64,000 bases of DNA from Nomia melanderi. Lineage: Eukaryota > Arthropoda > Insecta > Hymenoptera > Halictidae. Of the stretch, positions 26,401-38,400 are shown piece by piece; position 1 is the stretch's first letter; each line of letters starts with the position of its first letter. The translations under genes and the position numbers were made by a program. The stretch is from assembly GCF_051020985.1 (NCBI RefSeq), contig NC_135010.1, forward strand, positions 2,788,001-2,852,000, written 5' to 3'. Under the pieces are notes generated by a model. The model was not told the origin of the DNA and made no database searches. It was given only the letters and a program-made list of their open reading frames with translations.

Positions 26401-29400
26401 CATTAGGCGCTCAATAATTTCTCTCATATTTTATTCAATGGGATGACTTTATATTAAACTTTTTCATTTGGACTGTCCTTATTGACCTATGTCACATTTA
26501 CTTGAAACATTTGTTTAATTCTGTATAATTAAAGAATTCAATTTTTTGTAATAAGAGCAATAGTCATTAATTTACGTTCTACGCACTCTTACAAAACAAG
26601 ATCAAATTGAGCTAAATCTGTTTGCAAGGGTAGCCAGCAAACATAATAGATAAGATAGATATAAATTTTACAAATTACATTTACATACTGCTATGTACAG
26701 TAGTATTTTGCACAAGGCGGTTAAAAAATTCCACATTATATTGATTTCATGTTTACGAAGTGCGCGTTAAATTCGCTTTTTCGATATTGGTCCAACTTTT
26801 GTTTCTGTTTGTATTATTTTCTTATGAAGAGTGTTAAACTTTTATAGTTATTTTTCAATAGCTTTTTACGCGTTATTTAATCGCAACTATTTCAGAAGCA
26901 TCTTATACACTTGCAGAGCCATGCCAGACACGAACCATGTTTACGTTCCTGTAAACGCTTCCCTTTTCCTCGTTCTTCGTGACGGATCACAAACCGCTGG
27001 TTCGAGGGTCGGGCGTTTCGAGACGGCGACACGAAGGGCTCCGGCGTACGCGTACACCCGGTAAATTGATCCGAGATCAAAGCCGAAACAATCACAGGAC
27101 TCACTTCCAGTTTCCCTTGCCCTTTTCCCCGCTTTTCAACGTCGTTCCCCCGGTGTTTCTCCGGTTGCGGAGGGTTCTACCGGCGAAGAAAGGTAACCGC
27201 GTGTGTAACCTCACCCTCTCGCCCCTTCAACGACTTCCTCTTTGTACTACGGAGCCCAGGTGATACCGCGCTGTTTCTTTCCTCTCGGGGAAATTAATGT
27301 AAAACGCTCTTTTCGCAGCGGAAACTGCCGGTTAGACTTCGTTACGCGAATGGAGCTACGGTCAGCTGCTCTCGCGGAACTCGATTGCATATTTATTCGA
27401 CATTTCCGCGATCTCTGTGTGTTTCTTCCCTTGCCTCCTACTCTCTCTTCTCGCTCGAGCCGCCAGTGGAACGGGGAAAGGTTGTTATTCTAATCACCCG
27501 CGTCTTCTCGGAACGCTCGACGAGACTTTGAGGATTTTACATAGCTTTTTTCAGCTGGATACGGCGACACTTTCGGTGGACGTGGTAGGTACTTTGTTCG
27601 CAGAGTGTTTTCTTTGACCGGTTGTCTTATGAATTAATATTTAGAATTTAACATGGAATATGAACTTTTTCTATTCATGCTTTTTAGTATTTGAATATAT
27701 TGTGAGAAATATATTCATCAGAGACAGTCAAATTAATCGTAATATAGAAAAACAAATCTGTTAAAAATAGTCGACGTTATTATCCTGAGTTACCTTAGGT
27801 TAATAATTTTTAGTACAAAAAGAAATTTCAAATATATCTAAAAGATATGAATAGTTCTTTATTTGTGCTCTTTAGTATTTGAATATATTATGATAAATAC
27901 ATTCAACAAGGAAGATCGAATTAAATATAATATGGAAAAAATTAATTTGTCAGAAACAACAACATTATTGTCGCGAGTTATTTCGGGTTAATAATTTTTA
28001 GTACCAAAAGGAAATTTTAAATATAACTACTCGGAATAAAGAGGCAAGGGATTAATATTTTGAGTGCTGTATCACCTTTATATAGTTGACGCATAAGAAT
28101 TAATACTTATGATGAAATGTGAAACAGTATTAATTTAACAAAAAGTAGTATGATATTAAAAAGTATATTAAAGATTTATCAAATTTTAATGTTACTTTTC
28201 ATATTAAACAATGAGCTTCAAAAATATATTTTCATAAAGTAACACTAAACATACTGGCAATTTAGCTACCGATCATACTTTTTGTTGAGTTTTTAATAAA
28301 TAACAAAACTTTTATTAAATACACAAAGCGTAAATACATAATATAAACCGCAAGACACCATAAACAAGTAAGATATGAACGTTTAGTGTTAAAGACGCTT
28401 AACGGTACTATAATAATATCAACCGTGTGTCTATAAAATACGCTGTTGCAACGAGTTTTGATCATTCAATAAGTTAATCAGGTAGTTATATATTATTTTC
28501 AACATACCGATATCCATAGTACATTTTCAGAAATAGTAGCACAATCTGTATTAACAAGTCCAATCTAATATATTGCAATTTTTTTCGTGCCGAATTTCAC
28601 TTTGAAGGGTTGAAATCACCCCTTGAAAAAAATGCAAATTTCTCTTTCCCGTTGATTATCTTGAGAACACTAAGAAGTTGCGGAAAAAAGTTTCAACAAA
28701 AAATATATAGTTCTCCCGCGTCTATAAAATTGTAAAATAAAATTTTCAAATTAATCATGTTCAACATTAAAAGTTGAATTACTCACACACAAACTTTCAT
28801 AATTTTTTGAATTTCCAGGTTCGATACAGTTCTTTGTAAGACATTTTTTATATATACGTTAAGTACAAATTCCTTCCTCATTGGTATCATAATTTTCCGA
28901 TAAGTCTCTTGAAAGGAACTCTTCTTATCGGACAGTGGCGCATCGCATCGTTCCGTATATCGTTCGATTTAGCGGGACCCATTGAAATTTGAATTCCAAG
29001 CGACTAAAGGAATCAACCGACTGGTGATGCACCGACCGAAAGCGGCGACGGAAGTGAATAGGGGAGATCGTATTCTTCAATTGAGAACAAGAGGAGGCAA
29101 AAGACCGAAAAAAGGAGCACCACCCCGTATTCGTTCCTCCACAGTAGACTGCACCCTATCGGAGACGGATATAAATTGTAAATTGCTGATTTATCCGCTT
29201 TATTCGCTCAAGTACAGATGATCGATTACTCAATTACTCTAGCACCCCTTTATACAGACGACGAGATGTGGCGAGAGATACGCATTTGCATTGATAAAGG
29301 AATGCTCGAGATTCTAGTTACGATTGGCAGCTAATTTCCCTATGTTGAATAAGGGAACTTCTGTGACTTTTTGTTTTCAATGAAAATGTAGGATATTTTT

Positions 29401-32400
29401 AATTGTGGAACAGACAGAGGAAAATTTTAATCTGATTATTTTTACTTAAGTAAATTAGCCTTACAAACATTATTTGCTGAAATATATCACTATAGCTGTA
29501 GTGTGTATTTTAAATAAAAATTATTACATAATAGAATTATATCATAATAATATCATAATTATATTTCAACATCCTATACAATAATTTCCTTATTTTATTT
29601 TTTTTAAATATGAAACTGTGGACGAAATTTTAAAGGATCTATTCAGATATCTTTTAATACGTTAATGTTAATAAAGGAATACACACCATTATATTCTTTA
29701 AATATGCTTCCGGTAATACACAGCAGTTCTTTTTATACAAAATATTATGAGTTACAAATATGATAAAGAAATTTATTTATTTAAAACTGGGTATAATGTA
29801 AGTAGTTTATCAAGACATTTTCCTTTCTACTTTATTCTATTATCTCAGATGGTTCTTTATACTCATGTACTTATTCCAGTACGTTTTAATGAAACATAAT
29901 GTTTATACAACGGAAGTTCCTATGCTAATAAATTCTTTCGTGAGAATGCCGAACGCTGGGAAATGTGAATATGAATTAAAGATAAGGGGAAACAAAACAT
30001 TTTCTTCATTATTAACTTCTCATCAAGTAACCTCGAGTTAAGAGTTTTGTCAGTCAAGCGGTATTGATGGCACTGAAGCTTAAGATATTAAGACATAAAA
30101 GAGATAGAATGCATTCATTTGTCGCCATATGAAATACAATATATTATACATTAAATATTCTTTCACTAGAACAATAAAGAACAGCTTATTTTTTATTCAT
30201 TTCTTTTATCCTTTTTGTTTGTTCAGTTTATATGTTTGATTAATAAAATTCCACAATTTTTACTATTGTTTGATTTCACGTTACCATTATCATTAATCGT
30301 AAATAATCCTGAATTCCTACACAATAATATTTGCAAGTTCTCTTATTCTTAGCATAAAACGTAAAATCTGTTCGAACTGTCAGCTTCTCTAAACCTCGCG
30401 TTAAGACTATCAAAAGATTAAGATCATCCTTTTACCCGATCATTGTTCAAAAGTCTTGACAAATACCATACGTTCTCTCGACGAAAGAAATCTGGATATT
30501 TCACACCTTTCCCGAAGGGGTGGGCACTGGTTGATAAAATGAAAATCTCGACAAAAGAATCGAAAACGAAAAGAAAAGTAATATAAAGGAAGAAAGGAAA
30601 AGTACTATACATTTTGGAGATTGTAAGTTGGTAGTGCTTGAAATAGCTGAATAAAGGATCGAAGGGTTGGAAAGGATCGAAAGTAAGAAACTGAGAGAGC
30701 GCAAGGGAGAAACAGTGATAGAAAATGCAGAAAGGAGAGGCAGCGGGAAGAAGTGAGATTGAAAGAGAGATAGAGAGAACACAGAAAGGAGAGGGAGAGA
30801 GAGGAAATGGGAGACAGAGAAAAAGAGAAAGAATGTATGCATAAAAGAGTGTCTGTAGAAGAGAAAATGAGATAGTTGTTAGTAGAAAGTACTGTGAATT
30901 GTTCAGGAGATAAGTCTTGAAAGGAATGCGGGTGTAATTAGTCAACTTTTATCTTTTCTCATCTCATTTACGATACTAATTTCCTATTCGTCAATATAAT
31001 TACACGTATTATTAACACTAAAACTACCGAGAAATCAGAGTGACATATTTTCAATTTTTTATCAAAATTAGAACAACACGTTTCTTGAGATTCGGAGGAT
31101 ATCTTTTTTTTGTATTTGAGTTTATTGTAATGTGGTCACATTAACAGTAAAGTCTTTAGTGGCCACCAACATTCGGATACATTATTTATTACTTAATAGT
31201 ACATAATATATAATACAAGATTTTTTGAATAGACACAAGTTAATTATAACGAACTCAGGAGGTTGATTTGTCTGAAAAACTTAAGTACATTCTGAATACT
31301 GGTGGGATTATTCAGGTTCGTCTTCATATCAGATTTGATGTTACAGTTGTTTCTTTTATAGAAAACACGAGGGCAACTTATTAGAATGTGTTTAATGCTT
31401 AGAGGTATTTCACAAAGTATGCATTTAGATGGAGATTGCAGTGTTAGTAAATATTCCTGATTTGTGCAAATACACGAATTCCATTGAAAATTTATCGCAA
31501 AAACGCCTTCATAATTTAAATACTCGTAAAATATAAATTCTGAAGTAGGTCAATTTGACGAGTCCGGCAGTTTTACTGTTAATCGTTACACGTAACTAAA
31601 CAAAACCATAAATAATATATCTCGTAAGACACTTCTCTTGTATCTGTACTGTCCTGTTGCCTCCCTGACGTTTTAGCTTGTTGGATAACCGACGTCTGTT
31701 CTTCGTAAGAGCTAACCAAGGCCGCAAATTCGACAAAGTTTTACGCGCGTTGCTTGCACACGAAGCCAGACGGAGAGTAGCGGAAGCGTTTTACGACTTC
31801 CACTTCCTACGTGGGTGATGAGATTTCGCAACTCGAAATGAACTAACATCACTTCACTTCTTTACACTGTCACAAGCTTAACACATTGCGTACCGGCTAT
31901 TTTTCAGAAAACTGAATTGTACGGGTAGTGATTTTCAATGAGATCAACTTATATCACTAGATATAGAAAAACTCAGGTATCATATTGTTATGTAATATAC
32001 TTTAAATAGATAATCAATTCGAATTAAATTTAATATTTTTTTCTTAAATGTTGCGGTAATTAGCAAAGTTGTATAGCTAAATGTCTTTATATAAAAACGA
32101 GATTTCTCGTTACCAGTACGCAATGTGTTGACGTGGGAAAAGGGGAGAAAAAAGAGAATATGACTGTCTTCCGTGCTCGGCGAAATCGAATTCGTTTATT
32201 CCGGGTCCTAGAGCCGTACTGTCCGTTGCACGAGAAAAGGCGAGAATTTGAAATGCGTTTCTGAGTGGTCAGACCTGAAAGAGCTCCGCCCGTTGCTTCA
32301 TGCATTTTCGGTTTTAACGTGCGATTGGCTGAAACGGTCCCATACACTGAATTCCTTGCGTCACGTGACGCACATACCGTAAGATCTATACTGTCTCGCT

Positions 32401-35400
32401 TGCCTTCTGTGGTGCAATGGATGGTACTGACAGTACATCTCTCACATTTGCTTCGGCGGCTTTGCGTTTAACCCTTTGCCTTCTAACAACATGCCAACAT
32501 GCCTCAAAATCAAAGTAAATATTCTTCTGTAATCAATTATTATCTTTTTCCAATAAACTATCAACAACAGTCGTATCGATCAGAGTTGAGAAAGAAATCA
32601 TTAGGCAAGGCGTTAGAAGTGCACAGGGGCAAGGGGACTCTTCCACTTACAGTGTTCGGGCCGCTTCGACATCCGACGCCTGGTCATTTTTGGCGTGTGG
32701 TAATAACAAAGAACGGAAGCGAGAATGAATACAACGGAGTGAGACGGAATTATAGAGAATTTTGTTTTTTATCGTTACGTCTCACTTCATCGCATTCGGT
32801 TTCGCCTCTGTCCTTTGTTATTGCCACGCGAGAATAGTGACCAAACGTTGAGAGCTGAGGCGATCTGAACATCGTGAGTGGGAGAGTCCCTTTGCCCCTG
32901 TGCACTTTTAGCTTCGTGATCGCTGAAGTAAAACGTGAGAGCTGCACTGTAAGTATAGTCCTGCTCTGACGCGATGGCGTGTTACTCGCGAGCGATCAGG
33001 ACCGACCGGCAAGACGATTCTTCCACTCAGAATGTTCAGGTCGCCTCAATCTTCGATGCGTGGCCGACATTGGCCGCGTCGCAGTAACAGAGGCCAGAAG
33101 CGGGACTAAATGTGACTGAGTGAGATGTAACGATAGAGATCAAAGTTCGTAGTGTCTCTAACTTCGTTCTCTATCGCTACAACTCACTCCGCCAATAATA
33201 ATCATGCATTGAAAACCGACGCGGCCCGAACATTGATAGTTATATATTGTAGAACATCGATAGTCCTGACCGCTCGCGGATAGCACGTCATCTCGTCAGA
33301 GCAGGACTGTACATATAAGTGCGTACATTGAATGGTAGGGATGATGAAATTTCACATGGCATAATCCAAAAGGGATGACAAGGTGGGTCAAGGTTCGCTA
33401 AAGACAACGTAAGGCGGGCGAGGATCATGAATCCGTCACTAGCTCTGCAAACAACTGGTTTCACAGATGCTGAAGAAAGGGACGGGAAATTAACCTAGAG
33501 AGACAGAGTTTGTAGGAAACAGGAGAGACAGGCCAAAACCGACACACAGTGCTCCATTTACCTGAAAACGTGGCCAAAATAGAAAAAAAAAGCTTCCAGT
33601 ACACGGAATCTAATTAATGGCATTAGTAGGTAGGATATCTATGTACGATTCCCGGAAGTTTTTAATGTTTTAACAGCAGCTTTTTCGAAGATATTCAACT
33701 TCAAAGCTGATGGTTAGAATTTAAGATGCTACTTTGAAATTAGATCACTGATTATTAGCTCATTCTATTAAAGCAAAAATTATAAATTACAATTTAGAAT
33801 CATATGGACTATGTCGTACGCTAAATTAACTCCTCGACCTACAGTGTTATAACAGACTCGTGACGAAAGTTCAAACTAAATTTGAGGAAGCTAAGTGTCG
33901 TTTATTTTGTTTAAGTATAAATTAAATATTACTTTTCTATTAGTCCGTTCCTCGTCTGCGTCCTCAGTGCGTTCGACATTGTCTCGTGCACTGTACTGTT
34001 GCAGAGCACTCGATTCTTAAGCGAAGCTGGCCAGGTAATCCTTACGCAGACTCAGTTCCGGTTACCGTGAAAATGTTTTCGCGTGTAAGTTTATTTAATA
34101 TAGCAAGTTCTTGAAACTTTTGTGATTTGAGTAGCCCGGCGAAGACTCCGCCCACGGCGGAATACCGCAGCGGATTACGCCTGGATATTAGTGTGTAAGA
34201 GGATTAACTCAATTACAGTTTATTAACTCTTTTCAACGAATATACGGTATGACAGCTGCCGGTGAGCCTGGAACTTTATGGTGAATCTGGCGCTGGTGAG
34301 CCATCAAAGAGCACTGCCAAAGAAATGCCACTGGATCTAATTACCTTGTAGGCATTAAGAGTGCGTGGAAATAGCGATTTTGTATCAGAGAGGATAATTG
34401 CAGGCTGTTGGGAGGATTTACGCTCCACTAGCCAACTTTCAGAGAGATTTAACTCCTTGCTTCATAACAACGCGTCAAACTCGTGGTGAAGATTTAACAA
34501 ACATGAATATTACTGAGTTCATTCAAAAGTAAATATTCTTCTTCTGTAATCAATTATTATACTTAAAAGGTAACATAGGCATTCAATATGCCTAGAATTT
34601 TTCTCTTCTTGCAATAAATTATTAATGTCAAAGTATTCTTATCGATCAGAATTGAGAAATAAATCACACGGCAAGGGGTTAAGATTCGACGTCTTCTATT
34701 TTATGAATATTAACCCCTTGTCTTATGATTCTTTTTCATAACTGCACTTATTGGAACTACTTTATCATTAATAATAGTAAAAAAGAAGAATTCTATGTTT
34801 GTCCTATGTCTACATTTATTCCAGTGATTAACAATTGATAATAGAAAAATAATAAATATTTAATTTCAAAGGAACTGAACGTAATGATATTTACATTTGC
34901 TAACACCTGTTCGAATATTTCGTCACGACTCTGACATGATATTGTAACACAAAGTGTTAATTTATTAATTAATCCCTCAGGGGCGGTACCCTGTTATTGG
35001 TTTCCTTCAGTTCCTTTAAATTCTTCTTACTGCGTTACAAATATTATAATTTGTTGATACTTTAAGGTTTTCTATATTTTTTATTGCTGTTCTTAATTTT
35101 ATGAGGCATAAACAGTGGTAATTAAATCCTAACGAAGGAAATAAATGCGCTGAAGATGAAATCAGAGTCAGTACCCTGCGCAGACGTCCTTCTTGAAGGT
35201 TTAAATGATTTGTAAATATTAACAAGTTTTTACAAATTTGTGTTTTCAGTGTATCTCTATTTTCTTGTGACAAACAACGACGTCAGCAACAGATGTAAAA
35301 AGTGATGTTACTTTTTTACAATCTGTCTACTTTTAATCTGTAAATCTTCGGCTCAAATATTTGGCTCACCCTGGATTACCCGTATGGATTTTAAATATTT

Positions 35401-38400
35401 CCAATGTATACTCCTGCACCTATATATACAATTTGAGCGACAGGCAAAACTCAAGGTTTATGTATTTTCCATCTTCTTTGACAGTAGATGGAATGATCAA
35501 TATAAAATACAAATATAAATAAATTCAATGTTTTCTTATCCTTATTTTTTCTAATTTAGAAAATCATTTTAAATACATAGCTCTAACTAGTTAGTATAAT
35601 TAATTACAGACTGTTTTCATTGGAATTATCTTCACTGTGGACACTTTTGCAAATCATTAAAACATTACAAAAATTCGGCAAGAGGTAGTAATAACGTTAT
35701 TAATACAGCTACCTGAAAAATTTGTATCATGATGCTTTTTAGTTTAAATGACCTAAGAGATCTATCTTTCACTTATATGAAAACAAGTTTATTAAATACA
35801 TAATTTTCTTTACCGAGAATTATTTACATGGTAATACTTGTTCAGAAACAAATTTATTTCTATCATAAAGAAATCAACTAATAATTGCTTTTAGACTTAA
35901 TAATTAACAAACTATGAAAATAATAACGCTAAAACCGTTTGTTAAGGTTTAATCCTTTATTCTATGATTTCTAACACAACTTACTTCATAATACTTCACC
36001 CATAACAATTTACGACAAACAGAAAAGAATTTAATTTCTACGTTTCCTCCGAAGGTTAATGATTTACAACACAAAACTAACACGTAATACATACAAAAAT
36101 AGTAAACAAACCTCAAATTTGTTTTAGCTAAAACTTCTCATCTCAAATCTAACTTGACATTACAGAACAATGGATTAATCCTATGATTTATGTTTCAACT
36201 GTGATCGATGCAACAACATTGTCAGTAATAATTAATTGAAAAAAGAGAAAAATTCTATGCATGTTCTATGTCTACATTGGCTCTAAACTATAATAATCAA
36301 TAACAGAAGAATATTATTTATATTCGTTAAATTCTATTTAAAACATTCATCACGAGTCTCACAAGTTATTATAAGTCGAGGGGTCAACCAATCCTCCAAA
36401 ACTCATAAAAATGCTCATTCTATCAATTAATACGTCAGTCCCGAACATCCTCATCCCAGAGCTACATAGTACCCTTTACTTAGTAGTAAAAAATGTATAC
36501 TCGAACTCTTCATAATCCTCCTGTAATCCCGAACGGTGTTCAATGGAATATAAAATTCAGTGGATCGAAGCGCGGATATTGTATCGCGCTTAAAGTAAAG
36601 CCGGTTAAACATTTACAGGCTTGAACGCGGCGCGCGCGCGCGGCTGTTCCGAGTTTCATGCAGCGGGGCCCACAGGAAGCGGCCGGGGGTAGTAGATACT
36701 TAATGCAATATCTTCGCCAACTTCCCATAAAATCATTTTCCAGCGTACCTGGCTTAGATGCGTCATATGGCTGGAAGCGTAGTAACTCGCCCGAGAACCG
36801 CAGGGTCTCGCATAGAGCGGCTCCAGGTCTGCAATGGTCGCGTAACTTCCGGAATTCGCGCTTCCGGGTCGTGGGTCGACCCTAACCAGAACAGAACTTC
36901 TGGGCAAGCCGCCGGTGTCTGCTGCTGAATAGCTGCAGCAGGGCAGTGTTTTCCTAAAAGGACAGACGACTCTGTAGCCACGTAATGATTATACACGGAG
37001 TTAATTATTTCTGTAATGCGCGACATGCTCCGCGCCGACTATACCGCTGCGTAAATAATAATCCAACCGGATATGCGTTACCACCACGCCACCGGCTCTT
37101 CCCTCAGCCCGTCTTATCCTTTAGCTTTGCTACTGTTCCCGTGACAATTAGAGCTACGCGAGCTAATACGTAAATTAGTTATATTCATGGGGATTTTCGG
37201 TTTTGTCAGGTTTTGTGGAATGAAGTTTATTCCTGGGAATTGGTTTTTCTTTTAGGTATTCTTGGAATGTTGTAGGGATGCGTGCCGCTATTAAATTGTA
37301 TGTTTAAATATTCATTACAAAGAATTATATTTTTAAACTGGATTTGTTTCACTTTTTAAACTGCAATTAATTATGTAAGATTGGTTTGGTTTTTGTGATT
37401 TGAATGTTTTTGAAATTGAAATTAATTTTTTCTTCCTTTTTTTCTTATAATATTATTTGTTGTTGATAAACGTTAATTTCTATTGAGCCTGGTGCTAGTA
37501 TCGCCATAATGTATTTACAATATTTTTATCTTTTGCTACATATTTACATGTGTCGTTAGGGTCGCAAAAATATGAAAATATATTGTTACGAATATATAAT
37601 AGTATTGCCTGGTAAGGAATAAAAAAATAATTATTGGTGGTGATTATTCCTTAAATAGAAATGACACTTTTAAAGCTATTTCTGAACAGCATGGTGATTG
37701 AACAAATTTAAAAGAGTATTTACTTTTTTCCCAAGAATGTAATTATAAGTAGATTACAAATGTTTGTATAAATTCTCATTTTTTATTAAGACGGATCTCA
37801 AGTAAAGATAACAATTAAAGGATCGAGAGACATTAACGATACTTCGCGCACATGCATGACGAATATATATTTCAAAATTTATTTTACTAGGAAGTAAATT
37901 ATTCTTTCTACATTCATTAGATTTAGACACAAATAGTTTGTATATGTGTTTTATGGATATAAATTCTAAGGCAGTATGTACGTATGGCTAATATATTTTG
38001 ATGGGACTTTGATGGAAAAAAGTTTTAATAAAAATATTTGACACACATTTATTTTGTTAGTTACCAATCACATTTAAGTAAAGAAAGCAATTCTGAAATT
38101 TCGAGTGAGAAATTGATTTAATCAAATCTCTTGTAAATGACTGATGTTAAAAAAACGTCGCAAATTAACAGATGGTGTTGTTTGAATAAGAAATACATTT
38201 GTGTAAATTGATTTTGGAAAATGTAATTTATTATATGTGCACTTAACAACTTCATCTCGTTGAAAATATTGTTCAGAAGAATAAGTCAATTAATAAAAAA
38301 TGTATTACTTTATATTATATCATTTAAAACAATGTAAAGCACATTAGTTTCATTTTTTTGTAGCATAATAAGAAATAAAAATTCAAGCTGCTAAAGTTAA

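Larger units (their letters stand above)
17852..36748 (-). other. 18.9-kb receptor intron between juxtamembrane and first kinase exon
   Basis: An AT-rich intron carrying most of the nested MITEs, the second and third hairpins, a retrotransposon end and a tandem duplication. GC-rich islands occur at about 18000-18660, 21470-21740, 27000-27620 and 32140-33480. The stretches 19300-21400 and 22900-26900 show no gene and no clear repeat by eye. Confidence 0.8.

Noticed and set aside
30424..30945. 173-codon minus-strand frame
   Set aside because: It lies over a GA-rich tract and encodes mainly Ser, Leu, Phe and Pro from pyrimidine repeats.
32087..32947. Frames of 60-112 codons on both strands
   Set aside because: They lie over the hairpins and neighbouring MITEs, and mirrored frames are expected from palindromes.
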